From Ascaphus truei (lineage: Eukaryota; Chordata; Amphibia; Anura; Ascaphidae), in contig WSYH01002475.1 of NCBI GenBank assembly GCA_036426205.1, positions 22,079 through 86,078 of the forward strand: 64,000 bases of DNA, given 5' to 3'. A program made the position numbers and the translations under genes. Position 1 is the first letter of the stretch; every line of letters starts with the position of its first letter. This document shows, piece after piece, positions 19,113-28,988 of this stretch. Under the pieces are notes generated by a model. The model did not search any database, had not been told where the DNA came from, and saw only the letters and a list, made by a program, of their open reading frames with translations.

Positions 19113-20186
19113 GGAGACAACTCTTCTGGTCGACAAAATAAGTGAAGAGAATGATGAGAAGAGTGCATTAAGGGTCAAATACACTCTGCTGCAAAATCAC
19201 AATCTCACTGTATCCGAGACCAGCATAAAGAAGATGAGACGCAGAATTGGGTGGAAATATGGACGCGTGAGGTTAGTACTGGACAGTACAGGAGGTTAAA
19301 GTGTTGTTTAAGATACTGTACTGTACCTCTAAAATTATTTATTCCTTGTCATTACAGAGCGTACCCTATGATAAGGGACGTTAACAAAATCAAGAGAGTG
19401 GTCCAGGCCCAGGCATGGATCGACAGTGGAGAAAATTTGCAGGATTGCATCTTCACTGACGAGTCTACTGTTTCGCTGGAGAGATTTGCCACCTTTGCAT
19501 TCCACAAAAAAGGTCGCATAACTATGAAGCCGCGTCCAAAACACCCAGTGAAGATGCATGTGTGGGGTGCCATCTCTAGACGTGGACCAGGATGCATCGT
19601 CATCTTTGAAGGTACAGTAAAATGTATGTCACACGCTTTTGCCTTATGCACTGTACTTCACTAGTGTGCAGTTTTTGAGCACTTTTCTTTTCTTGTTACA
19701 GGAATCATGAATAAAGCTTTCTTCCAAGAGAAAATTGTGCCTGAGATTGTGGAATACATCACACGCGAGTTTCCGGATGGTCACCGTTTGTACCAGGACA
19801 ACGATCCGAAGCACACCGCGTCAACAGCACATATCCTTGAGCGTGGTATCAACTGGGTGAAGACACCAGCGGAGTAAGTGCGGTAACTGTGTCTCATTTT
19901 TTCCCACTGTTCTTACTGTGTACTGTATCTCTTAAACTAATTGTCCTTTTTTTTCCCCTCCAATGACAGATCACCAGACTTCAATCCTATTGAAATGGTC
20001 TGGCATCAGCTGAAGGACCATATCCGAAAAGTCGTGAAACCCTCCAAAAAGGATGAGTTGGCGCAAGGCATAATGAGTTTTTGGAACGATGTACTCACCG
20101 TGGAACGATGCAATAAATATATTGACCATATTGCGACTGTGTTGCCCATTATGATCGCGTGTAATGGGCAAGCATCAGGAAGGTAG
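19113..20186 (+). CDS. Tc1/mariner-type DDE transposase, four visible exons with small introns
   Basis: Exons at 19113-19271, 19358-19611, 19702-19873 and 19970-20186 join in frame through GT..AG introns of 86, 90 and 96 bp. Exon A holds the end of the HTH region ([18 protein letters not shown]). Exon B has the first catalytic Asp (CIFTDES) and [17 protein letters not shown]. Exon C has the second Asp ([12 protein letters not shown]). Exon D has [15 protein letters not shown] with the catalytic Glu. I count 32 residues between the second Asp and Glu, so DD32E. All exons are open. The N-terminal HTH exon(s) should lie upstream of the acceptor at 19111-19112 but were not identified; LTR C ends only 147 bp upstream. 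Possibly domesticated or recently active. Confidence 0.82.
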
Positions 20187-20560
20187 TACGGTATAGTATT
20201 GTACTGTAGTATTGTAAGTACAGTATGATACAGGTAAGTATGGCACAGATTTTCCTAGTAGTCAGAGTATACAGTAGTTCCAGTATAGACTAGTTTGACA
20301 GTACTAACTGCGTACTGTAGTCCAATATGGAGTAGCTATACAGTACACAATGCCATAATACAGTATGCACCTAACTGCTCAATTTTTTTCTTTCCAGAGA
20401 GAGCAGCACCAGCCATCTGGTTACAAAGTATTTAAGAGTAGTCACAGTTTACAGTAGTTCCAATATAGAGTAGTTTGACAGTAGTATACAGCACACAATG
20501 CCATAATACAGTATGCACATAACTGCACTAATTTTTTATTGTTATCTTGTCTTTTCAGAA
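20187..20560 (+). repeat. Diverged direct repeat (~180-bp spacing) downstream of transposase
   Basis: Shared blocks include AGTAGTTCCARTATAGA, AGTTTGACAGTA and CACAATGCCATAATACAGTATGCAC, at about 20271-20370 and 20451-20520. Each copy ends in a pyrimidine-rich CTTTCCAG or CTTTTCAG, so they could be alternative 3' exon acceptors. Confidence 0.6.
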
Positions 20561-21200
20561 AAAAAGGATGGACTGGGGCAGAGGGGGGGTATCGTGTAAA
20601 GTCTGTGAACTGTTTGTACAGTTAAGTGTACAGTATCTAAACTGCAGTCATGATGTACACAAAACCTCTCCTCTCTCAATGAACTACTGTACTGTACACA
20701 GAATGAGGAAGAAGACGGAAAAAATTATATTACTATATATATATATATTATTATATATTATTAATTAATATTATTATCAATGTGCATTATTCATGATTAT
20801 CCACCGGCCCTCAATTTCCATCTGACAGAAGAACTTAATAAAGACTGCATTTTGTATTATTCATGATTATTGTATATTTGTTTTTTTTGTTCCTGATAAA
20901 ATAAGATAAATATTTATTTACATTCATGATAATCATAATCATTGACAAACCCCCCCCCCCCACCTACACCAAAGAAAAAGAAAGAATGACAAAAAGTGGT
21001 AATTTACTGCATCAACAACATGAATCAGATAATGATTTTTTAAACTCTCAATTTCACAGTGCTGTGCAAATCACATTTACATATCAAATTCGAGAAGGGA
21101 TTTTCAAAAGCATTACCGTAAACAAAGCCTCAAAGGGTTGGGGGTGTGGATAGATGACTCATGTGCAGTAATCATCAGCTAGCTCACACCCCAAAGAGGA
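20561..21200. other. AT-rich, no gene recognised
   Basis: It contains a short AT microsatellite near 20735 and a poly-C run near 20950. No coding or RNA gene was supported. Confidence 0.5.
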
Positions 21201-21212
21201 TTTTTTTTTTTT

Positions 21213-21557
21213 TCGGTCACTCACTCTTGAACTTCGCAAGCAAGCAGTGGTGAATTTACAGACGCTTGCACAGAAATCATCAGCTATTTACTATAGCTCC
21301 CATTCCAAAAAGGATTACACGCAGGTGCAGAGAGGTGACGCTCGGCTAGGGACGGATTAAAAACACAATGGCAAGCTTCCGAAACTAAATGACTCTGTAG
21401 AGGTGTCTGTCGATGAGAGTTTCAAATCCTTGAGGGAGCCGTGTGTGTGTGCGTGGGGGAGGGGGGTACAGGGTACAGCTGCATGAAGGATTAGCTGCAC
21501 TTCAGTTCAAAGAAATGGCATATCGGTCACTCACTCTTGAACTTCGCAAGCAAGCAG
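21213..21557 (+). repeat. 35-bp direct repeats ~310 bp apart, second one in a short ATG frame
   Basis: TCGGTCACTCACTCTTGAAC plus TTCGCAAGCAAGCAG occurs at 21213-21247 and exactly again at 21523-21557. At the second copy an ATG at 21515 gives MAYRSLTLELRKQAGM then a stop, which resembles the first helix of a transposase HTH. Too short to call a gene. Confidence 0.6.
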
Positions 21558-21559
21558 GA

Positions 21560-23560
21560 ATGTGATTGAAACCAAAAAGACACACATTCAAAGGAATGGT
21601 GTGGGAGAGGTGTACTGCACTGTAGAGAAGATAAGAAGTTGAAATACCCTGCAGTGCAGTAAATTATCCTGTGTGTGCGGGGGCAAGCGAGGGGAGAGCG
21701 CTGTATATGCCGAAATGTGATACTGTTACAGCACACGCCTATGCGTTTCAACAATTTTCAAATGAGACATACTGTACAGCACTGCAAATGCATGTATAAA
21801 TATGCAAATTTACAATTACTGCGCGCACACGTAGACTGTGTACTGACATAGATTGAACTGCTAAAGTATTAGACTTCGAAGACAACAGCTCGCGAACGCC
21901 CCCCTGAGTTTTTAGACGGTATTGCAGTATTGCAGACAGCGATAATAAAATGCTAATATTACGAGCGCTAAAATAACGCAATACACTCCGGACCAAAAAA
22001 AAACCAAAATGCATCTGTCCGCGGTTATCAGAGTTGCGCCGATACGGCTGCACAAGGATAAAGGTGGCCGCCACTGTATATAGTATTTTTTTTACTAGAT
22101 GGTAGAGGTACAGTAGTGTTTTCCAGTTTTAATAATATTTACGCAAGTCTAGGTTGAAATTTGTGGATGTGAGTTCAACAGTAAAGAGTTGGTTATTCCG
22201 ACCAGTTGGAATTATTGTCTCAAGCCTCAGAGAACTAGATGAGGAAATCACAGACTCCCAAAACAAAATTGTCCACCAAACCCAGAATCTTGCTTCTAAC
22301 AGCAGCAAGTACGGGAAGCTTCTGCTTGAGTGCGGCACACAGCATCACTCATCCCCTGCTTCCAGATGTGATCATCCTGCTAGTGGCACAGATGTACTTC
22401 CTCTTCATGAATAGATGTAGTCCACTTTTAAAAATAATAATGCGGTTTGCTATTTCATGCAAAAATTACCTCTTCAGACAATATTAAATAGGACCGTATG
22501 TCTTGGTGACAGGCTGTTCCTTTTTGTCAAAGAACCCCTTGTTTGAACTATTATATATTCTACAGTTAATTAAATTAATGGTCTGCAGGCATTTTGGGTT
22601 ATGTATTGTACAGTATACTGCTTTAGTATAAAAGTTCACACTTCAACAGTACGGTAAAGAAATTATCCAAATTATAAATGATTATGTATTTTGGTTGGTT
22701 AGATTATATCTGAGTTCTCATAAATTTAATTATCTTTATTGGCAGCAGATAATATGATAGACTATTCAAAATAAGGCTAGACACTTTTTCTTATATATTG
22801 TATCTATTTACTTGACTTATACAACTCCAAAAAATAAGGAGAACTTTGGTAGCAAGTTCACTAAAAGAAATGTAATGGCTGAGATGAACATTTCCAATGT
22901 TGCTGAAAAAAAATGTCCTGGCTCAAATGCACCTTTTTTACCTTAACTTTTCTTAAAACAAAATAGCATATGTGGAAATGTATTTTGTCTTTGCCACACA
23001 ACAAATTCAGATATAAGATACTGTTAGATTTATCTGAAAGAAAGATCTATATTTTTCAAAACATACATTTCATGTGATATAGATTATTTTGTGCTATGAA
23101 GATTGAACATCAATTTGTCAAAAAAGTAATATTTAAAAATGAATATATTAAAAAACTGGGCTTCTTCAGTAAAGCCACTGAGGGGAAGAATTACAAAGAT
23201 TTGTTAGTGACTTAACAAGATGTTAACTGAAGTTAACATCTCGCTAAGTGCTAAGAGGGATCTTAAAAGATCCCTAACGATGTGTTAATGTGCTATCTTA
23301 AAGCTAAGACAACCTGTAGTTAACTTTAACAGATGTTCGTGCTAATGCTATGCAAAAGCGGTGTGGACCACCTCAATGTATAACTACAGCAGTCCATTAA
23401 AGTTAATGCGGGACTTAGTGCCACAGTATGTTAATTTACGTCATTGTCATAGGGTAGCCGAATTTTTGGTAGCCTTGTTCAGGGTTCTAAAATGGGCTAC
23501 TTTGGCTTCCTATATTTCCTAGCAATCTAAAACACAAGGGCTCTCACAAAACAAAAAATG
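21560..23560. other. No gene recognised
   Basis: Mixed then AT-rich sequence with only short unsupported frames. A GC-richer patch at about 21880-22080 has no recognised domain. Confidence 0.5.
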
Positions 23561-23890
23561 GATTTCATGCATGGGACAATATAATATTGGAAGTGTAGGA
23601 CCTACCGAAATGGGTCTACCGTGATGTGGTTGTAGGCTTAAAATACTTGATCAAAGTATTGTACTGACTGGACTACTGGTGTAAAGTTTGATGCAGGAAA
23701 ATATAGTTTTACTGTAGGTCATCAGCATAGAAGATGATCCACAATCCCTCACAACGTGCGGATTGTCTTTTTTTTAGCATAGAGAAACTAACTGAGGTAA
23801 AATGGCCAACTGAGTTAATGAGGAGTACAGTAGTTGGGTATCTACAGAGAAGAGTATGAAACCTAAATCAAAGCCTTGAAGTACACCAGA
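23561..23890 (-). pseudogene. LINE RT fragment (inverted relative of 14806-15230)
   Basis: The minus strand around 23700-23760 matches the plus-strand RT fragment near 15090-15150, including the YADD-type segment (now decayed) and the following CCTGCATCA. It is a remnant of the same LINE family. Confidence 0.6.
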
Positions 23891-24150
23891 GAGTTATATA
23901 TATTAATCTTATATAATTATCTACAGCATATCATCATATATTGATCTAAATAATATACTAGTCAATACATTAATTATACTATATATATAATACGATTAGA
24001 ACCAAAAGAAAATCGCCCACAAACATCCTGTTTACAAACTCTAATAAAAGGTTTAATATACCATGAACATAGACAATTGCACACTCACACTTTGTCAGTG
24101 TATTAATAGCGTTATATAGGACAAGCACATGCACCAAACAGACGTCAGAC
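23891..24150. other. AT-rich spacer
   Basis: TA-rich sequence; nothing recognised. Confidence 0.5.
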
Positions 24151-24377
24151 TGCCACTGCTTCCTTCCGTTCCATGTAGCTGTGTAGACTGCAAGGCTTTG
24201 CTGCTGCTGGTGTCACCGTCTTAGCATCTCTCCGACAACATGGATGAGCGACTTGCGGTTCCTAGTCTGCACGGCTCTGCACAATTCTACTCAGATGAGA
24301 TGACAGGGAACTTCTGTACTGGCGTCTGTGTTCAGGCGTCTGGGCTGCTCCACCACCGTAGCTCCTATACCACGTGA

Positions 24378-24417
24378 CCCTACGTGTTTCTTCCGTCTCT
24401 GCGGATTTCATCAGGGG
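24378..24417 (-). ncRNA. Hammerhead ribozyme, canonical core (minus strand)
   Basis: On the minus strand: CCC, CTGATGA, a stem II of TCCG/CGGA around CAGAGA, GAAA, CACG as minimal stem III, TA, then GGG pairing with the initial CCC. All invariant residues are present. Stem I is short next to the core; CCA/TGG further out may extend it. Confidence 0.7.
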
Positions 24418-24449
24418 ATGGACTATCATTGTAATGGCTTGCTATTTAT

Positions 24450-24484
24450 AGTCCTTGATGGAAAAGACAGTCCTGGCAATGGGT
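24450..24484 (+). repeat. Left copy of 35-bp perfect inverted repeat (partner 26054-26088)
   Basis: AGTCCTTGATGGAAAAGACA plus GTCCTGGCAATGGGT is the exact reverse complement of 26054-26088. The PLE-2 frame starts inside this repeat. Confidence 0.9.
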
Positions 24485-25165
24485 GTCTGGAAGGGGTCAC
24501 CTGAAGAACTTGATTATTTTAAGGATTATCTTAATGATAACGAATTAAATTTGAGGTTCACCTTTAGTCACGACAAAATGAGTATTAACTTCCTTGATCT
24601 TACCCTCTATATTGATAAAAATACTATTCAAACGAAAACCTACCATAAGGAAGTAGACGCCAATACTTATTTATTGGCGTCCAGTCACCATCACCCTAAG
24701 TGGCTACAAAACATTCCCAAGGGGCAAGCCCTAAGAATTAGGCGGAATTGTTCTAATGATAGGGTATATAAAAAATAGGTTAGTGAGCTTAGGGACAGAT
24801 TCTTGGAGCGACATTACAAAAAGTGGGATGTAGATTTTGCTATATCTGAAGTAGACAAAATAGATAGGAGAACTCTTATTTGTAAAGATTCAGTGAGATC
24901 CAAACCCCAAGGATGGGACCAGTTCCCTATGTTTGTCACTCAATATAGTGGCTTAGCTCCCACTATATCACAGGTTTTTAAGAAACACTGGGGTATCCTC
25001 CAAAGGGATCCGATTCTTAAGAATTATCTTCCAGAAAAAGGTGTGGGGGAGACAGACTTGGTACTATATCCAAACGTGAGAGCTATTGGATATATGTCCT
25101 TAAAACTCTGTCTCCCCATGGCCTTAATATAGACTTCGATTTGGCAGCATTTTTGAAAGATCCTT
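24455..25165 (+). pseudogene. PLE-2 RT C-terminal and linker segment, decayed
   Basis: The first part (24455-24775) has the PLE RT palm/thumb pattern: NELNLRFTFSHDKMSINFLD, LTLYIDKNTIQTKTYHKEVD and IPKGQALRIRRNCSND. A stop at 24776 interrupts it. It then continues (24780-25060) with RDRFLERHYKKWDVDFAISE, FPMFVTQYSGLAPTISQVFK and HWGILQRDPILKNYLPEKG. From there the frame jumps directly to the last residues (NIDFDLAAFLKD), so the GIY-YIG domain is deleted. The start lies within the inverted repeat, so the N-terminus is also missing. Not functional. Confidence 0.85.
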
Positions 25166-25438
25166 AGCTAGCAGGATGTTTAAATTTCCTTTAATTATGT
25201 ACTATTGAATAAGCAACCAACACATTATCATTTTATTGTTTATATATGTTTTTATATATTCCATTGTTTTAATGTTGTTTTTCATGATAATTTTGGCAGT
25301 GAAGGTACACTTAACCCCAGCAGCTTTCCTTAGTGTTGATAGCCAGCTTGCGTCCTTCTTGACCTGTCAATCCTTAAGCACACGCCCATTAGTGGGCAGG
25401 TTCATCAATTACACCATGTATATTAAAGAGTTCATTCA
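25166..25438 (+). other. PLE-2 3' untranslated region
   Basis: AT-rich non-coding sequence between the coding remnant and the plus-strand hammerhead. Confidence 0.55.
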
Positions 25439-25503
25439 CTAAGCTCCCTTACCCCTGAGGAAGTGACACTACGTCACGAAACGCGTAGGGAGGAGGAGCT
25501 TAG
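25439..25503 (+). ncRNA. Hammerhead ribozyme with long bipartite stem I (PLE-2 tail)
   Basis: Outer stem I pairs CTAAGCTCC with GGAGCTTAG (9 bp). Inner stem I is CCC/GGG, separated by an internal loop (CTTA / AGGA) as expected for tertiary loop contacts. The core is CTGAGGA (CUGANGA with N=G), stem II is a perfect GTGAC/GTCAC around ACTAC, then GAAA, CGCG as minimal stem III, and TA before GGG. This is the best-formed hammerhead in the window. Confidence 0.85.
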
Positions 25504-26053
25504 TATCTTACGTGCATGCCTCTCCACTGCTGTACTGTTCCGGCGCTTGAATTTGACCCGCGCTGCTGATGTCATCAATCGGCGCCTGTTGCACGACTAC
25601 GTGGGTCCCCTGCTATAGCTGGAGCGAGGCAGGTTGTGGACGGCATCTATTGGCCCCAACCGCTACCAACACAAAGTGTAAGTGTTGGTAGTTTGTTTGT
25701 TTTTAGGTAATAAAGTGTAAAGTACGTTTTTACACTAGATTGTATTTATTTCTCTACACGCTTGCTGTGGCGACTCATGTTGGTTTCCTGAGGACACTAC
25801 TAAATACAAGGGATACCACCCGGTTCCAACCACGTGGGGTTCGTGGAGGTCGAGGTGGACACGCAGCGCAGTACAGATTCTCTCCCCTGATTAAACAAGA
25901 ATATATCTTGTAAGTTAGGGTTATTTCCATCTCAGTAAGGGCTGTGGTTCTCTATATACTGCGCAATTGGTGTGTCTTTTTATTCATTACAGAGACCATC
26001 TGGAGCATACCCTGGAAACCATCAAAGCCACTCTGAATTGTATTGGTTAACCC
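25504..26053 (+). other. PLE-2 distal tail, non-coding
   Basis: No coding sequence. It contains GC-richer 25540-25660 and ends at the right inverted-repeat arm. Confidence 0.5.
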
Positions 26054-26100
26054 ACCCATTGCCAGGACTGTCTTTTCCATCAAGGACTGTGTTCTGGAAT

Positions 26101-27130
26101 ATGGTACTGTGGACTTTAACTCATTAGTGCCGGGGACTTAGCTTTTTGTATTTTTGTATGTTATGTTAGATTTGGAATTGTCTATTGTTTGCTGTCCCCT
26201 TGGCAGCTGTTTCACTCATTTGTTTTATCACGCATATTTTGTTTGATGTTACTTATCACTTAGCCACTTGGATCCAGCGCTGATAGAGAGCATTACTAGT
26301 TAGTTTGTAGTCTATTGCTATTTATAATGCCTCAGTCCAATATAGCGAATCCAACCCAAATGGTTTTAATAAATTAATTAATTTAGGTCATCAGTGCTGG
26401 GTGTTACCAAGGTAACAAATCACTAAAGAGAGGACAGTATTTAGAGTTCACACAACACAAATGGCTATAAGGAAGTATAACATGTAGCATACTGAACCAT
26501 AAAATATGATAATTAGTTAATGTTGTTCTAAAAAACACAACACAATATATGACTGATGTTATTAATCTCATATATAACATAAGATGTCAGATGTTTGAAT
26601 TATAAAACGTTCATAATACAATGTTATCTAAACAGTCATAGATAAATGAAACTTCCTAATAACCATATTGAAGAATGTCATATCAAATATATATATAAAT
26701 AAAATGAATAACTAAAATAATTATTAAACAATAAACTAAAATGCAATGAATTATGTTAACAAAATAAATAAGATAAATATCTAAGCTTGATGAATTTAAT
26801 TACACAACGTATAGACTGATTAATAAAACGATGTGTGGTTTAAGGAAGAAATGAATAATCATAAACAGACATAATACATGTACTGAAAGTATATCATATA
26901 GGTCAAAAAAACAAAAAACGACCTTTAGTGTATAAAGTATATAAATAGAAAAAGAATAAATAATGCATAATAGATGCCATAAAAAATTGCATAATAATAA
27001 TAAAATGGAATGGAAATTGATAACAAATTAATACTACATTTGTTATTGGGATTCTATATGTACACCAAAATGAGAGAGACCTATGAAACTATATATAGAT
27101 ATATGACCAAGGAATTTAGATATACCTAAT
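26101..27130. other. AT-rich intergenic sequence
   Basis: Strongly AT-rich; no gene, RNA or repeat recognised. Confidence 0.5.
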
Positions 27131-27141
27131 GTAAACTAGTG

Positions 27142-27465
27142 TACTGCTGCGGCCAAGTTTATTCGAGCATTTGCCCGTTCTTGGCCGCAGCAGTAGCCTG
27201 GCGCGCGCCCGAGGGTGACGGGCGCGCGCCGAAGCAGCGGAAGAGCGCCCTCCGATCGGGGCGCTCTCCCTACCGCTGCCGGGTCCGCCGGGTCCCCCGG
27301 AACCCCCTGCCGCCGTCCCGCGATCGCGGGACACCAGGGCTCCCTCGGGGAGCCCTGGACGCGCGTGCAGGGGGCGCAGGCTCCCGAAGACGCGTGACCG
27401 CGCGTCTATGACGCGTGGCACGCCGAGGGGCGGCCACTAGCAAGCCGGGAAATCTCCCGGCTTGC
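27142..27465. repeat. GC-rich island of seven consecutive hairpins
   Basis: Perfect stems follow one another: H1 27142-27157/27180-27195 (16 bp), H2 27200-27210/27220-27230 (11 bp, GGCGCGCGCCC), H3 27234-27279 (GCAGCGG outer and AGAGCGCCC inner), H4 27315-27332 (18-bp palindrome GTCCCGCGATCGCGGGAC), H5 27334-27344/27348-27358 (11 bp), H7 27389-27395/27401-27407 (7 bp) and H6 27440-27450/27455-27465 (11 bp). The flanks are AT-rich. AAACTAGT occurs on both sides (27133-27140, 27519-27526), possibly an 8-bp target duplication. I recognise no family; a structured non-coding insertion or foldback element is the neutral description. Confidence 0.9.
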
Positions 27466-27526
27466 GGATCTGGCCGATGCGCAATAAAGCGTGTCGGCAG
27501 TGTATATTGCTTCTTATAAAACTAGT

Positions 27527-27860
27527 ATATCACAAAAGAACCATGTGAAGATATACAGGGAAACAAAGGAACAAATTTATTTTTGGTAACAAATTTACTA
27601 TATCCCAAATTTAGGAGTATATTGACATAAATGCATAGTATCCTTAAAGGAAACCGAAAAAGAGAAGAAAAGCGAACAAAGAACGAATGTGAAAATATGG
27701 AGATCTAATATAAGAGACCAGCAATCCATGGTGATATGAAAAATGATGTGTGCTAGTACTGTATGTGAACAAATGAACATTGCATATATCATATGCATAT
27801 GTTAAACATTGTATAATAAATAATAATTTAAACAATTCTCATTACTTGAATGAATTTGTG
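27527..27860. other. AT-rich spacer
   Basis: No gene recognised. Confidence 0.5.
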
Positions 27861-28988
27861 AAAAAATTATTGATTATGTGCTGTTTATTAATTGAAACCA
27901 TATGTGTGATATATTATATCCTCTTGAATAATACATACTAATATATGTGATGATAATATGTGATGAATAATAAGCAAAAAACTGAATATTATATATGTGA
28001 TGAATGTGACGTGTTAAATATAAAGAGTGCAAAATATGATCCCAACCAGGGGCCCCCTCAGACAACACCACATAGGGAAACAGAGGGAACATGCTAAACA
28101 TGTTCAAACCAGACCTCTGTGACCCTACTGACGATGAACAAAGGAAAATAGCCACTACACAATTGTACTTGTGTCGATGCAATCATTGAGACCCCCTGGA
28201 CTTAACGTATCCAATTCATAAATCCAGTAGGTCTCCCTGATATTGAGTTTCTTATGTCTATCACCGCTTAGTAATGTAGATGGGATTAATTCTAACCCCA
28301 TAACAGAAAGTGAAGAAGGATCTTTATTATGTTTTTCAAGGTAATGTCTGGATAGACTATGTGTAGTCAGACCATGAATAATATTACGCCTGTGCTCTAG
28401 AAAGCGTGTGCTCAAAGCACGTGCTGTCCTGCCAACATATTGATAACCACACGGGCATATGATAATATAAATAACAAATGTGGATAAACAGTTGATCTGA
28501 CCTTTTACTGCATGAATGGATTTATTGAAGTGTGAAGAAATGTGATCCACTTTTTGTAGATGTCTACATGTTAGACATCTAGTACGTCCACAAGATGAAT
28601 TACCATTTTTGGGTATAACACGTGTGCAATGATCGATGTTTTGCTTCAAACCACTAGGAGCCAATAAAGTTTTTAGGTTTCTTGCTTTTTTTTAAATTCT
28701 AGGAATTCTTGGTGGTAATTTTGGACCAATAATAGGATCTCTCAAAATAATACTCCAATGTCTATTTAAAATAGATGTTATACCTTGCGCTGCATTATTA
28801 TATGTGGTAACAAAAAGAGGAGATTTAGCAGATGTTCTTAGTTCACCCACACTTTCAGTATTACCTCTCAAATAATCCTTTTTAGACTTCTTGAACAGAT
28901 CCACACGATTTAAAGCACCGACCTGTCTAAATGTCTCATGAATGATGTGTATATCGTAACCTTTGGCTATAAATTTTTGGACTAACAA
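27861..28988 (-). mobile_element. Penelope-like element PLE-3, 5'-truncated
   Basis: A minus-strand PLE C-terminal region (28155-28988) followed by AT-rich 3' sequence down to roughly 27860. The 5' side ends near 29000, so only the post-RT linker and endonuclease survive. No hammerhead was found in its tail. Confidence 0.8.
28155..28988 (-). pseudogene. PLE-3 linker and GIY-YIG endonuclease
   Basis: The 5' frame (28692-28988) has the PLE linker: LFVTTYNNAAQGITSILNRH, WSIILRDPIIG. After a frame break, 28155-28664 encodes the Cys-rich segment CGRTRCLTCRHLQ and the nuclease core FVIYIIICPCGYQYVGRTAR with ALSTRFLEHRRNI, ending RETYWIYELDTLSPGGLN. Catalytic-type residues (Y..YVG, R, EH) are kept. 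The RT is absent. Confidence 0.88.

Larger units (their letters stand above)
24160..26100 (+). mobile_element. Penelope-like element PLE-2 (truncated)
   Basis: The element comprises an upstream non-coding block with a minus-strand hammerhead (24378-24417), a decayed coding block (24455-25165), a plus-strand hammerhead (25439-25503) and a tail to about 26088. A perfect 35-bp inverted repeat joins 24450-24484 and 26054-26088, so the upstream block sits as an inverted terminal copy, a layout known for PLEs. The outer limits are approximate. Confidence 0.75.

Noticed and set aside
27116..27421. Arg/Gly/Pro-rich frames across the hairpin block
   Set aside because: They cover palindromic GC-rich DNA and are open on both strands for compositional reasons.
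27142..27465. Hairpin block as a viral terminal repeat or known RNA gene
   Set aside because: No coding sequence of such an element lies nearby and no known RNA consensus was recognised, so it is left unnamed.
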